In this document: positions 50,562-63,476 of the stretch, piece by piece
Position numbering within the stretch: the stretch's first letter is position 1
How the letters are laid out: the number at the start of each line of letters is the position of its first letter
NCBI GenBank assembly: GCA_016946835.1
Contig: JACVTC010000062.1
Location: forward strand, 371,001 to 435,000
Length of the DNA: 64,000 nucleotides
Reading direction: 5' to 3'
From: Neocallimastix lanati (nom. inval.)
Lineage: Eukaryota; Neocallimastigomycota; Neocallimastigomycetes; Neocallimastigales; Neocallimastigaceae
Position numbers and translations under genes: made by a program
The notes under the pieces: generated by a model
The model's input: the letters and a program-made list of their open reading frames with translations, nothing else
The model's database searches: none
What the model was told of the DNA's origin: nothing

Positions 50562-53172
50562 TAATGAAAATCTCAATATTTGTTAATTTTTTTGAAGCAA
50601 AAGGCTTATTTTTTTAAGAATACATAATTTAATGATATTTAAACATAAAAAATATATTTGATGGATCATCCATATTTCAATGCATTAAATACATATTTTT
50701 CATATTAACTATATAAAAGAGTCTTACAAAAATAAAAATTTTTTGAAACTATATTCATAAACTGTATAAACTATATATTATCATAATAAATCCTATTTAT
50801 ATATAATAAACTATTTAATATTTAAAATTATTAATAAAAGTTGTAATAAAATAACAATATTGATTAAAATATTAATTAAATGTGTTAACTATAAATATTA
50901 ATTTTCTAACATTCCCCTTTAAACAAAAAATTATAAAATCTTTGTTTACTAAGAAAATTTACTATTTTTTTAAATATTTATATATCCTTACTAATAATTA
51001 TTAAGTATCTGTTATAGTAGTACAACCTAAATTTTTCACAGCTAACGAATCAGATTCGAATTCCAAAGGAAATTATATTGAAATTAAATTTCATGTTCGC
51101 ATTCCTATTAATTTCTGATTTTTGATCAATTTTTGACGAATTTTTATTATTAAAACAATTTTTTTTTTCTAAAAAAATAACATCATATTTTTTTCAATTT
51201 TATTTCTTGGACTATTATAATCAACATTTAAAATATTACTCATATTATCGTTTTTCACATCAATGTCATTAATATTTTTAACTTTATCGGGAGGTTTATT
51301 ATCGTAATTACACAATTTTACTATATCTACAATTACTCATTATTTTTAAATTTATTATTTTTAATACAATTATCATAAGAGTTTGTATCATAATTGGCTT
51401 GTCTAGTATTATCTACTTGTTTCAAATTCTAAGTATTGCTTATCATGATTGTCATCTGAAGTAGTATTTATTTCATATAAATTTATTTTCTTGATATTAT
51501 TTTCAGGCTTAATTAAATTTATTTCTTTTATTTTAGAAATATTACTTTCACTATACGAATCACTATGGTAATATAATTCAGTGTTATTTATTTCATCTAC
51601 TGAACTATTTAATTTTCTGAACGGTTCGGCTTATATGTTTTATGTTGTTATGAGGATTTTTTTAATATTAAAGGGGCAGTTCTAAACTAAATATTCTTCA
51701 CCATCGCATAAATCGCAACGTTTTTTTTCCTATTATCGATTCTTCTTTCATTATTGTATCTCTCACAAAATTCATCTTGATCATAGCTTTTTCGATATTA
51801 CTGCTTTTGTCCATATTTTTTATTTTTATTTTTTTCTTTAGAAAGATATGATAAAATTTTCCTCTTTTTTCTTTATTTTTTTTTTCTGGGATAAAGATTC
51901 TACGATTTCTAATCTGTTTTTTCATATGTTCTAATATTTTATTGACATCTTCTATGTTATTTCCAAGAAATTTAATCGTTTCTCTGGTAACTCTTTAACA
52001 AAGTAGTTTAATTTTTCCCTGTTACTAATTGTATTGTTTAGTTTTCCTAGCTTTTTAGTGATGTCTAATATTTTTTCGATATATTCCAAGGTTTCTTTAT
52101 CACTTTCGGCCTTCATATTTTCTAATCTTCTGAAGAGTTTTGGCACTTCGTCGAATTCTTCTTCATGATATTTGTTCTTGAGTACCTCAAATATTAAATA
52201 TGCTGGATTTTTCTCTTTCTTCTTATTTCTGGTAAAGGATAGGATTTTATTTTTGTATCTTCTGATTTTCTTAAAAAGCTCAAAACTTTAAAGTTGTCCA
52301 TTTTATGTTCCCTGATTTTTCTTTCACCTTCCTCAGATAATGGATCCTTTCCCTCTTTATCTTTGGTTGTATACTTCTTTTTTATTTCTTTTATGATATC
52401 AACTATGTTCATCTCAGTGAACTCACTAAATCCAGTATCTTGGAGTTCTAGGATAAAGTCTTCGTAGTTGTCCTCAGTCAGGACATATTCTATTCTATTA
52501 AGAGCTATTTCGGTTGTTCCGATCATCTTATAAATGTATTTATATATTGCTTATATTATTTAATGAATTTGTTTATTAATTACAAATCACTAATTACTAT
52601 TTCTAATTACTAACTACTAAATTATATGCAAGAAACGTTTAAATACTAATACCCTAATTCTAATATGTTTCTTATTTATATATGTATATATTCAAGTGTC
52701 GTTAATCTTGAATATCCTAATTATTCTAAATTGCTAAATTAAATTTTCCTAATTAACTAAGAATTCTAAATTTCTACACAAACTTATAGAGTCAAAATGG
52801 GACTCCTAATCTGATAAAAATCTCAATATTTGTTTATTTACTAACTTTATTTATTTGAAGCAAAAGGCTTATTTTTTTTTTTAAGAATACAATAATTTAA
52901 TGATATTTATACATATAAAATACATTTGATGGATCATCCGTATTTCAATACATTAAATACATATTTTGAGATTAACTATATAAAAGAGGTTTATAAAAAT
53001 AAAAAATTTTTGAAACAATATTCAAACTATATAAACTATATATTAAATATTATATACAAATAAATAGGATATATTATATTAATAATAAAAATTATACTAA
53101 AAGTTGTAATATAATAAAAATATTAATTAAAATATTAATTAAATTGTAAACTACAGAATACTAAATTTTCTT
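50562..53172 (-). mobile_element. Short fossil Copia-type LTR element (broken, old)
   Basis: Flanking direct repeats of about 350 bases lie at about 50562-50912 and 52816-53172, both starting AAAATCTCAATATTTGTT after a TGA and ending near TTCTAACA/TTCTTAACA. They differ at many positions, so the insertion is old. Between them, minus-strand gag pieces are seen: EYVLTEDNYEDFILELQDTG, KLFRRLENMKAESDKETLEY and a zinc-knuckle-like CDLCDGEEYLV. A polypurine tract (AAAGGGGAA on the minus strand) abuts the left repeat. No pol-like sequence is recognised. Broken, with several breaks; too short to be a full element. Confidence 0.7.
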
Positions 53173-53360
53173 AACAAAAATTATAAATGATAAATAATAA
53201 ATAATAATAGAATTTTTCCATTTAAAAAAAATTAAAAATAAAAATAAACAGATAAAATATTATAATTAAAAATTTTAAAAAAATTAATTAAATCAAAATT
53301 TATATTTAATTATTATCAATTTTATTTTATTTTATTTTTTTTCGATAAATTTATATAATC
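53173..53360. other. Short AT-rich spacer
   Basis: A/T-rich sequence between the right LTR of the old element and the ATG of the WD40 pseudogene; no feature seen. Confidence 0.5.
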
Positions 53361-54539
53361 ATGGATATGAATCGTACTAATATTGCAAACCCAGAAGCGG
53401 TTTCTAATCACAAAAATGATATACCAAAAAGTAATCTAGAGGATTTAATAGCGTATAACCAACTTTCTTCGCTATCAAAAATGACTGTCAATGATAGACA
53501 ACAAATATAATTTTTAATTATTTAAATAATCATAATTTCCAAAAAAATAAAATTTTATCAATAACTTCTCTTATTCGTATTATTATAATTGTTTTATTCT
53601 TTTTTTTTTTTTGAAGGGAAATAATATACATTTTATCATTAAATTTTAATAATTATTAATATAATAAATTTCATAAAATATGATATAAATTAATAAATGA
53701 TTTAAAATTATTTTATAAATTAAATTTCTATATATTTCGTAATAATATTATTATTAAATTATATTTATAATCATAATAATAAATATAAATGTTTATGTAT
53801 GTATATAAATAAAGGCATTAAATTTCTTAAATAAAAAACTTAAACCTTTAGAACATTAACAAAAAAAAAAAAAAAAAAAAAAAAACAAATGAATTTTGTA
53901 ATCTATGCTATTTATTAACCGCAAAATCTGTACATGATTCACCAGGATATAAAAGTTGGTAAGGAATAGGACCTTCTCGTGAAAAATTAGATGAACAATT
54001 TCAATCTATGGTTTATTATGCAGTATCAGATAAAGAAAGTAATAGAAAAATATATATATATATATTATATTCTTATATATATATGTATATAAATATATAT
54101 ATATTTAATTTCAATGGATTTAACTCTTATTAATCTACGTAATTTTTTTTTTTTTTTTTAAAATTTTTGAATTATCATTTATAAAAATATTATAAAAATA
54201 TATAAATAAATATAATGATTAGAATTATGTGAATTCTTAAGCTTTTTATTAATATTTATTTTTATTTTTTAATTTATCATTCTTTCCCATTTCTTTTTTT
54301 TTTTCTCTTATTAGCTTATTTGAAGATTATACTGGTTTTATTATTCCAAATACATATAAAAAGACATTTATTGGTCATGAAAATAATATTAAATGTGTTG
54401 CCTTAGCTGGTAGAAAAGGAACAAAAATAATATCAGGATCAAGGTAAATTTTTTTTTTATATATATATTTTGGTATAATATATATCTATTTATTAATAAT
54501 TATTATTAAAATCAAAATAAAAAAAAATAGTAAACAAAA

Positions 54540-54570
<31 letters not shown>

Positions 54571-55105
54571 TGATAAAATTATATATATTTATATAAATAA
54601 AATATAAATACCATTATAAATTAATTCAAAGTTAAAATATAAATTTTGAAATAGTTATTATATATATATATAAAAAATGTGCTATAATTTATTATAAATA
54701 TTTTAATAAAAAAACTTATAAGAAATATTAAATTATAATATTATTATAACTTAATACCTCTAATTAAATATAAATTTCTCAAATAGGATTTACTAACTTC
54801 ATTTTTTTTTTAAAAAAAATTTTTATTGATAATACTTGTAGAGTATGGAATACTCAAACAGCTCAATGTTTAGGTGATCTTGAAGGTCATACCTCTCGTA
54901 TATGGGATATATCGACAAATCAAAGTGGTACCTTACTCGCTTCAGCTTCAACGGATGGAACAACAAAAGTAAATAAATAAATAAATAGATAAAATAAAAA
55001 CATTATATAAATAGGAAAAAAATAAAATTATTTTAATATTTTATTTAATTTTTATTGATTAATTTTATTAATAAATATATATATGTCCTTTAATTATTTA
55101 TATAT

Positions 55106-55138
<33 letters not shown>

Positions 55139-56260
55139 AAAAATATTATTAATAATAATATTATATAATTTATTTTTATTTATATTTAAAATATATATAT
55201 ATACAAAAGTTATGGGATTTAGAAAAAATGATTTGTACAGCAACCTTAACTGAAAATGGAAATGATATTTATAGTGTAAATTTCCATTCATCCGAAGTAA
55301 GTTTTTATAATTATTCTTATTATTATTAATATATATATATATAAAATAAATATTTAATAGTAAATAATCAAGAAAAAATAAAATAATTGATTAATAATAA
55401 TATTATATATATATATTTATTACTATTATTTTTATTTTTATTTTATTTTATTTTTATTTTTATTTTTAATTTTTATTATAGAATTATATAGTAAATGCTG
55501 GTTATGATAAAACTATTCAACTTTATGATATATCTACTGGTCAGTTAATAATAAAAATTCATTGGTCATAAATTATCTGTTTCACAAGCTATTTTCAATC
55601 CATTAGGAAATTTAATTATCAGTGGGCAAATAAATATATATATTAACATTTATATTTTTTTTATATTTTTATAATATTTTTTTTTTAAAAAAAATTTATA
55701 AAACACATAATTATTATATTATTATTATTATAATCAAATATTATTATTTCTTCAATTATTTATTTATAATTTCAATTTTTTTTTTATGTTAATATAATAA
55801 TTCATTAATAATTCTAAAGATAATACAATTAAATTTTGGGATGTTTCTTCAGGATTACGTATTAAGACCATTTCATCCTATCTTGGTGAAATTTCATCTG
55901 TGGATATTAGTTCAGATGGTAAATATATGATTAGTTGTAGCAAAGATAATTCTAATATATTATGGGATGTTAGAATGGAAAAAAAAAAAAAAAAAAAAAA
56001 AATTTTTTTTTTCTTTCATACTTTTTTTTTATAATACTTCCTATAAATATATTTTAATTAGAATTTAAATATAATATTAATAATATATATATACACAATT
56101 TTTATATATATATAATATTTATATATATATATATATTAATTATTGGGTTATTACTATAGATAAGACCTGTACAAAGATTCAGAGGTCATTAAAATACAAG
56201 TAAAAACTTTATTAGAGCATCTTTCTTAAATGATTCATTAATTGTTGGCGGTTCAGAGGT
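53361..56260 (+). pseudogene. WD40-repeat protein pseudogene, 3' end lost
   Basis: Recognisable exon pieces: 53361-53510 (MDMNRTNIANPEAVSNHKND), about 53905-54037 (GPSREKLDEQFQSMVYYAVS), 54315-54443 (KKTFIGHENNIKCVALAG), about 54828-54969 (VWNTQTAQCLGDLEGHTSRI), 55210-55296 (LWDLEKMICTATL), 55482-55626 (NYIVNAGYDKTIQLYDISTG), about 55820-55978 (IKFWDVSSGLRIK) and 56159-56260 (RPVQRFRGH...FIRASF). At least five WD40 blades are present. Decay: a stop after YKSW where Gln is expected, a frame change before GHKLSVSQAIF, a stop after RFRGH, a missing acceptor before the VWNTQ exon, and exon 1 running into a stop. Coding similarity ends about 180 bases before the Copia element at 56443, and I find no continuation past 61158. 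A WD40 beta-propeller once; its exact orthologue is not identified. Confidence 0.75.
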
Positions 56261-56404
56261 TAAATATAAAATATTATTATCATTTGTTATTGAAAAAAAA
56301 ATAATAATAAAAATAAAAATAAAAATAAAAATAAAAATAATAAAAAAATTAATAAAAAATTAAAAAAAAGATAAAATAAAATTATATTAATTAAATTATA
56401 TTAA

Positions 56405-56445
<41 letters not shown>

Positions 56446-56564
56446 CGGCTAGCACAATTATTTATTTAGTTTTAATTAATAATTTTTATTTAATTTTTAA
56501 TTTAATAAAGAGCTCTCAATTTAATAATACATGAATAATAAAATATATATATAATAAAATATTA

Positions 56565-56853
56565 GGGGAGAGCGCGTTTCGGAACTGCACGTGAATAGAT
56601 ATAAGCCACATGTTTTTTGAGATGGCGTATTATAATAAAATTTTTTTATATAAATAAATAATTAAATAATAATTAAATAAATATTTTATTTTATAATAAT
56701 TATTTTTTCAAATAAATTATATGTGCCATTTTATTTTAATGTTTAAATATTATATTCATAAATAAAAATTTATAAAAAATAATATAAGTCACATTCCGAA
56801 ATGAAAATTTATGTAAAAATTTTTAAAGCCACATTCCGAAACGCACCACCCTC
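56565..56853. mobile_element. MITE (289 bp) nested in the left LTR, 9-bp target duplication
   Basis: The left end GGGGAGAGCGCGTTTCGGAA and the reverse complement of the right end, GAGGGTGGTGCGTTTCGGAA, are inverted repeats. Flanks AAAATATTA at 56556-56564 and 56854-56862 are identical, and the other LTR has this target once. It has the same layout as the MITEs at 3635 and 63245 but with CGTTTCGGAA in place of CATTTCGCC, so it is a sister subfamily. No coding capacity. Confidence 0.9.
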
Positions 56854-57086
56854 AAAATATTATTATATAATCATATGATTTACATTAATTTCTTATATAC
56901 ACGTGTATAAATTTATAATTACATAAATGTGTAACATTTACATAAACTTATGAATATATTTATATTTTTATGTTTTGTATATAACTAGTAATATTTTAAA
57001 TATTTAATTAATAAATATTTATTTAAATTTATTTATTTTATTTGTTTATTTATTTATATGTTAATACTACCCCCTCAAATAAGTTT

Positions 57087-57323
57087 TTATTTAATAAAAA
57101 CTTTATTTGCGAAGTTAGTTATTTTATTACCATTTGAATTTTTGGTTAAGATATCAGCTAACATATTATTTGTATCAATATATAATAATTTTACGAATTT
57201 CTTTTCTATGTAATCTCTATCAATATGAAATTTAATTTGAATGTGTTTTAATTTTGAATTTACATTTCCATTTTCAATATTAATTTTGCTAGCTAAATTG
57301 TTTATTATAATTATTGCTTTCAA
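57087..57323 (-). mobile_element. Ribonuclease H end part of the young Copia element
   Basis: KHIQIKFHIDRDYIEKKF followed by NMLADILTKN is the usual C-terminal signature of Copia ribonuclease H. It lies next to the polypurine tract and left LTR, as expected. Confidence 0.75.
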
Positions 57324-58244
57324 AATTTAATTTATTATTAAGTAAATTATTTTTGTTAGTGGAAAAATTATTTTGATTATTGTCATTATTGTTTAAATTT
57401 GACGTTTCACAAACATTATTATTATCTAAAAGTCCACTTTGTTTATTATTATCGTTTTGTTTACTTTCATTCTTTTGTTTATTTTCATAATTATTACTAT
57501 TATTATTACTAGATGAGGCAATATTATCAAATTTATTAATATCAATAGAGTCATTATAATCTAATATGTTGTCATTTTCATCATGAATGTCATAAAAAAT
57601 TTCGTTTGTGTTACTATCATTACTATTGTTTGAAATTAAATTTTTTTTAATATTGGAATTATTATAACCTAAATTGTTATTATTATTTGATATTTTATCA
57701 TTTGAATCTAATAAACTATTTGATTCATTTTGTAATATATTATCAGTAGATTGTAATATATTGGAAATTTGAATATCATTTGAATTATTATTATTTGAAT
57801 TATTTGAAATTTTTTGTTCAAAATCGTTCAAATTTTTATTAATAAAATTTTTTTCACTTTTTGGTTCAAAAAATTATTATTTTCATCGTTTTTGTGAGGG
57901 TCTTCATTTATATTTTGCATTTCTTGATTATTAGACGCGTTTTTATTTTTGGAATTTTTATTTTTATTAATTTCAATCATGGTAGATTCTGGTTTATTAA
58001 TTTTTACGTTAATATTTTCATTATTGGTCGTGTTATTTTCATTTATATTTGGATCTGAATCTTCATAAAAATTTTTATCATTTTTATTATTTTCGTATGA
58101 TTTATTAAAATTAAAATTAAATTCAAAAAAGCTAGGATAAAGGTCAGAGTTGCTTCCTTTGTTTGCTATGGAAATATTAGCTGGTTCATCCTCTTTGCAG
58201 TAGATCTCCCTGACATGATGAATTTTAAAATCTTCAAAGTCCAT

Positions 58245-58876
58245 AATAATATAGCTATTACTTTTTTCACTAAAACCTAAAAATATACCTTTATTAGAAT
58301 TTGGTTGGAACTTATGTTTATTTTGTTCGAAATTTTTGTAATAAGTGACACAACCAAAAACTTTTATGTGGTTAATATTGACTTTTTTGTTATAAAATAC
58401 TTCATCTGGAATTTTATTACCAATTCCTGAATGTGGAATTTTGTTGTAGATATAGTTGGAGTATTGGATTGCAAAATCCCAGAAATTGTCACTGAGTTTG
58501 GACCAAAATAAAATTGTTTTGGTGGAAGAAATAATAGTTTGATTATACCTTTCTGCTAATCCATTATTTTCAGGGTTGTAAGGTGGTGAATATATCTTTT
58601 CTATACCATTATCTTTACAAAAATTTTTAACCTTTTTGTTGTCGTATTCTCTTCCGTTATCTGATTTGAAATACCTAATTTTATAATTATCTATTATATT
58701 ATTTAACTGTTTTAAGAAATTTATAATAATATCCGGAGCCTCGGATTTACTCCTAATCAGAAATAACCAACTTTTTCTTGAGAATTCATCAATAAATGTA
58801 ATGATGAATCTTTTATTTGTAATTGAGTCATTTATGGGGCCAATAATATCAGAATGAATAGCTTCTAAAATCCTTT
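58245..58876 (-). mobile_element. Integrase part of the young Copia element
   Basis: Minus-strand motifs of the rve integrase core: FIDEFSRKSWLFLIRSKSE, KSDNGREYDNKKV and YSPPYNPENNGLAERYNQ, with D, D and E spaced as in the family. The GKNKVFGCV-like end IKVFGCVTYYKNF follows. Confidence 0.8.
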
Positions 58877-60736
58877 TTACTCTGGGGGTTGTTTATTATG
58901 TGGAAGACGCTTCATTTTTGCAATGTTGCAGTCATCACACGTATTTAATTTAATGTTGTGTAATTTTAAATATTTGGATAAGTCTTCGAAGTAGTAGTGA
59001 CAAATTCTGCGATGCCAAATCTTTTTTTCTTCCTCTGATAATCTATTTATGGATGAAATATTTTTGTTTTCACAATTTTTAATTTCGAATTTTCCTGTTA
59101 CTTGAACTTCGTTGTGTTCATCGGCATAGAAGGTAGCAAATGGTTTATAATTTTTGTCCATAAAAACTATTTTAACTTCTTCACCATCAACAGATTCTGT
59201 TAATGTTTTAACACCGGTTTTAGCTAGTTCAATGCCACTTATAATATTTTTGGTGACATCTTTAGAGTATAATACTTTATTTAAGTATATTGTATGATTA
59301 TTTATCTTGAATTTTATATTCCCATATCCTTCAAATGTGCATATTATATTATTTGCACATCTTAATTCAGTCTTTTCTTCAGTATAATTATTTAAGATTT
59401 CTTTGTCATTAGTTAAGTGTTCGCCAGCTCCAGAATCATATAACCATGATGTTTCTTCATTATTATTAATATTCAATAAAAATTTTACTTCTTTTGTTTT
59501 TTCAGTATTACACGGTAAGTCTTTTTCATTATTAATATTATTATTTTTACTTTCATTAGTAGTTTCTTTAATATTACTCATATAGAAAGCAGATCTTTTA
59601 GGAGATCGTTCATTATTATTATTTGGCTTCTGTAAAAATTCTCTTAAGTCTTCATAGTCAATATTATTGTTATATTCTTCATTAATATCAAAATTTTCCA
59701 TGTGTCCAATGTAGTGAGCTCCTTTTGGGTTAAGATTATTATTATTTCTGTTATTATTATTATAATTATTATTATAATTATTTTTATTTCTATAATTTTT
59801 ATCTATTACATCAAAAATATCTTTATATCTGCTATTTTGGTTCCTTGGATTAAACCAACATTCTTTTGTAGTGTGGCCATATTTATCGCATATGTCACAT
59901 TGTTTCCTTGTATAGTAGCCGTTATTTATATAATTATAAATACCGTTACGTCTTTTGTTATTATTATATTTACTATTATAATTATTATTATTGTTATATT
60001 TATTATTGTAATTGTTATTACTTTTAAATTTATTATTATAATTATTATTTTTTATTTTATTATTATTATATTTAGTATTATTATCTGTGTTATTATTTTT
60101 AAATTTTCCGACCATGTCTATCTCCATTGGATCATCTTGGTCATATTTTTCTTTAGATTTCCACCCTTCATAAAGAGCAGTTTTATTCAAATCACTTTTA
60201 ATCTTTTTGGCTATTGTTTCAAATGTATCTTTTTCTTCATATGTAAATCTTCTTATATAGGATTTTGGTATTGCATTATGGAGGTATTTCATTTTGTCAT
60301 CTTCCTTTAGAAAATATTTTTCTCCTTCCATATATTCAAAGGTGGCTTCTAGTCTTTTAATTACATCATAAATTCCTTCTTCCATATTAGTTTTTATTGA
60401 ATCCAATTCATTTATCCAGTAGGCCATATTTTTTCCTTTTACTTTATGCCTACTTAGTCTCTTAAGCATCAGTTGAGCTGAATCTATGTCTGTTAATTCA
60501 GCTTTAATTTCATCACAAACAGAGTTTAAAATTAATTTACCAATTTTGGCATTTTGTTTTATAATTTCCTTTTGTTCTTCTGTATTAGTAGCACTAAATA
60601 CCTCAATTCCATCCATTGGGTCTTGTTCACCTAGAAATTGTATTAAACCCGTCTCCATAATTTCTAGTTTTATTTCATGGAACCAAATGATATAATTACA
60701 TGGTCCCTTTAATATACATTTATTTTCTTTACTCAT
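58877..60736 (-). mobile_element. Gag-protease reading frame of the young Copia element
   Basis: The 619-residue frame starts MSKENKCILKGPCNYIIWFH. It holds a UBN2-type gag (residues about 1-200), an Asn/Tyr-rich linker, a CCHC knuckle CDICDKYGHTTKECW, the aspartic protease motif WLYDSGAGEHLTND and a GAG-pre-integrase motif (WHRRICHYYFEDL, then CDDCNIAKMKRLPH). In an active element it would make the particle core. Its frame is open, while the element as a whole is broken. Confidence 0.85.
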
Positions 60737-60813
60737 TTTATTTTTAATTTTTAATTTTAATTATTATTTTAAATAACACGAATTTAATAATTTAATTTAT
60801 TAATTAAGGTCCC

Positions 60814-60832
60814 TTTTATGAGACTCTTAATC
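60814..60832 (-). other. Putative primer-binding site resembling tRNA-Lys(CUU)
   Basis: Just inside the right (5') LTR, the plus strand reads ATGAGACTCTTAATCT. This equals the anticodon arm of a typical eukaryotic tRNA-Lys(CUU), so the element RNA would pair with it. Internal tRNA fragments serve as primers in the Copia family (Drosophila copia uses part of initiator tRNA-Met). Confidence 0.55.
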
Positions 60833-61156
60833 TATCGGCTAGCACAATTATTTATTTAGTTTTAATTAATAATTTTTATTTAATTTTTAATTTAATAAAG
60901 AGCTCTCAATTTAATAATACATGAATAATAAAATATATATATAATAAAATATTATTATATAATCATATGATTTACATTAATTTCTTATATACACGTGTAT
61001 TAATTTATAATTACATAAATGTGTAACATTTACATAAACTTATGAATATATTTATATTTTTATGTTTTGTATATAACTAGTTATATTTTAAATATTTAAT
61101 TAATAAATATTTATTTAAATTTATTTATTTTATTTGTTTATTTATTTATATATTAA

Positions 61157-61337
<181 letters not shown>

Positions 61338-61666
61338 GAATACGATATTTAAAGAAGATTTAAAAATAAACATTTAAAAAATTTTATATTTTAAATTAAT
61401 ATTTATATCACTATATATATTAAATTAAAAATTTTTAAATTAAAAAATAAAAATATTTTCATTTATATGGATGATACACCACACTATTTTTGCCATAACA
61501 ATTAATTATATATATGAATTTTTATATAAATTATTACAGTTTTACAGTATTATTTATTATTTACTATAAATTATATATATGATTGATAATTGTATATAAT
61601 ATACATTCAATAGATTTGTATTAATTTTTTAATCTTTAAATTACTAAAACTAATTAATATTATTTT

Positions 61667-61844
61667 TGTTAGAATATATAAATATTCGTGTATATACTAA
61701 TCATATATATTACATTTTATTAATATAAAATCCACATATGATATATATAAATTACATGTAACATAAAATTAAATAATATAGTAACTCTTTATCATAAATA
61801 TATATGTATTAATAAAGTTGATATAATTATAACCAATAAATTCA
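61667..61844 (+). mobile_element. Possible old LTR with adjoining primer-site-like TGG
   Basis: Starts TGTTAGAATATATAAATA, ends CCAATAAATTCA and is followed by TGGCTCTTAACAG. This is the layout of a TG...CA long terminal repeat plus a leader. No second copy or coding part was found in the window, so this is only a suggestion. Confidence 0.25.
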
Positions 61845-61899
61845 TGGCTCTTAACAGATAAAGAGTCTCAACGACTCTCGTTGACTCTTGAAAGGATTC

Positions 61900-62460
61900 A
61901 GGGGTGATTATAATATTATGTCAAAGAATTTAATTAAGATAATTAATAAAGTTACCTAAATTTAAACAACTAAAAGTAAATTAAAATTTGTATAAAATAC
62001 AATTGGTTTATATTTTTCATAAATACAGTTTAAATTCAAACCTCATGATAAGGAAAATATTGTTTTTCTTATGAATGTACAAGCAATTAAGTATTTTAAA
62101 ATAAATAATAAAGTAATACTGATTTAAGTTAAAAAATTTTAATTCTGAATATAATTATGGTAATTTTATAAGAGTATGGTGAGAGTAACACACTTTAAGT
62201 TATAATAAATTTATTTATTTCATGATTTTAATAAAATTTTTTTTAGTAGAAAACAAAGTAAATAATATGAACAAAACTTAAAATCCAAAATAAATAAAAA
62301 AATATTCTAAATTACTTTATTCATCATAAATAGTATAAATCGCTGGATGAAATAAAATATTCAGTTGAACTTCTTAAATTTAGTTATAACTCAACAGTAT
62401 AAAGGTAAAATGATTTTTAAAAAATATATATATATATAAAACATAATTAATTTATCACAG
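61900..62460. other. Gene-free AT-rich stretch
   Basis: No reading frame or repeat pair recognised; probably decayed mobile-element sequence. Confidence 0.4.
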
Positions 62461-62650
62461 ATCATTTTAATTCTTTCATCTATACTCACCCTGGTATATA
62501 GATTTTATATTGAAGAATGCAAATTTATAAATTCTTTAATCTGTATAGATGAAAACTTTAATTATTGTAAATTTTCAGGAATTTATTATGATAATGAGAA
62601 TCCTAGTGATATTGCAAATGAGGATATAAAAACTACTCATATTACGCAGG
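62461..62650 (+). pseudogene. Orphan exon-like island
   Basis: Bounded by an acceptor-like TTTATCACAG and a donor-like CAG|GTTTGG. The plus strand reads IILILSSILTLVYRFYIEEC then KFINSLICIDENFNYCKFSG and YYDNENPSDIANEDIKTTHI with no stop. The hydrophobic start followed by spaced Cys suggests an exon of a secreted protein. No partner exon with an ATG is found, so it is likely a fragment. Confidence 0.4.
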
Positions 62651-62750
62651 TTTGGCCATTTAAAAAAAAAATAAAAAAATAATATTCACCTGAAAAATCA
62701 AATTATATCTTTTAGAATAATGAGTAAATTTTATTTTATAATTTCATTTT

Positions 62751-63180
62751 TTTTTTATTTCCGGTGGATACCATCCTTAATTTCAGTCCCTTCTCAATAT
62801 GTTACAACACTTTCGTATACTTTCGCGTAAACAGATAATGTCCATGCTGGACGGATTTACTGAGGGCTCCGCATTGGTGCTCCGACATGAATATTATTGT
62901 TTAGAATTTTCTAGTACGCTTTCTCTTGGAATGCTTCTCCAGTTCCTAACTCCTCTTTAAAGGTCAGTATAATCTAACCCAATAAATATGTACTAGCTCC
63001 CTTGGCAAATACATAAACGTCAAAAAGATTGTAATTTAGTAGAATATATCTATATCACTTAAGTAGAATATACATTTCATGGACAAATGATATATACCTA
63101 AATGCTAGTAATTTCCTAGTAAATATATTAAATGACAATATTTACGCAACCCCCATAGGCCCACAGTTAGGACAGTATTT
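62751..63180. other. Less AT-rich island, SINE-like
   Basis: A T run at the left is followed by about 260 bases of markedly higher complexity (TTCCGGTGGATACCATCC, CATGCTGGACGGATTTACTG, GGGCTCCGCATTGGTGCTCC), then a second patch near 63148-63175. Size and the T-run border resemble the two SINEs. No clear tRNA head or target duplication is seen. Confidence 0.35.
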
Positions 63181-63244
63181 TGTTTATATTACTTAGGAGA
63201 TTTATAATAATATTATATATAATATATATAAAGGGGAAATACTT

Positions 63245-63467
63245 GGGAGAGTTGTATTTCCCCAAGTTTCATTTCGTCAGGTTGCATTTCGCAAAGTGGT
63301 ATATTGATAAAAATAAATGAATAAAAAAAATTTTTTTTAATACTTAAATATTTACTTTAAAAATATAAATACATCAATATTAATAATATTTAATTTTATT
63401 TATATATTTATATATTTATTTATTTATTTATTTAGTAATTTTCAATTTGGCGAAATGCCCCACTCCC
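63245..63467. mobile_element. MITE, short form (223 bp), perfect 9-bp target duplication
   Basis: Flanked by GAAATACTT at 63236-63244 and 63468-63476. The ends GGGAGAGTTGTATTTC and (complement of the right end) GGGAGTGGGGCATTTCGCC are inverted repeats. Its interior is the reverse complement of the left part of the 821-bp MITE at 3635-4455, so it is an internally deleted relative in the opposite orientation. Confidence 0.9.
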
Positions 63468-63476
63468 GAAATACTT

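Noticed and set aside
59702-60310. Plus-strand hydrophobic 202-aa frame, possible membrane protein
   Set aside because: It is antisense to the Asn-rich gag linker; Ile/Phe runs come from complementing AAT/AAA codons.
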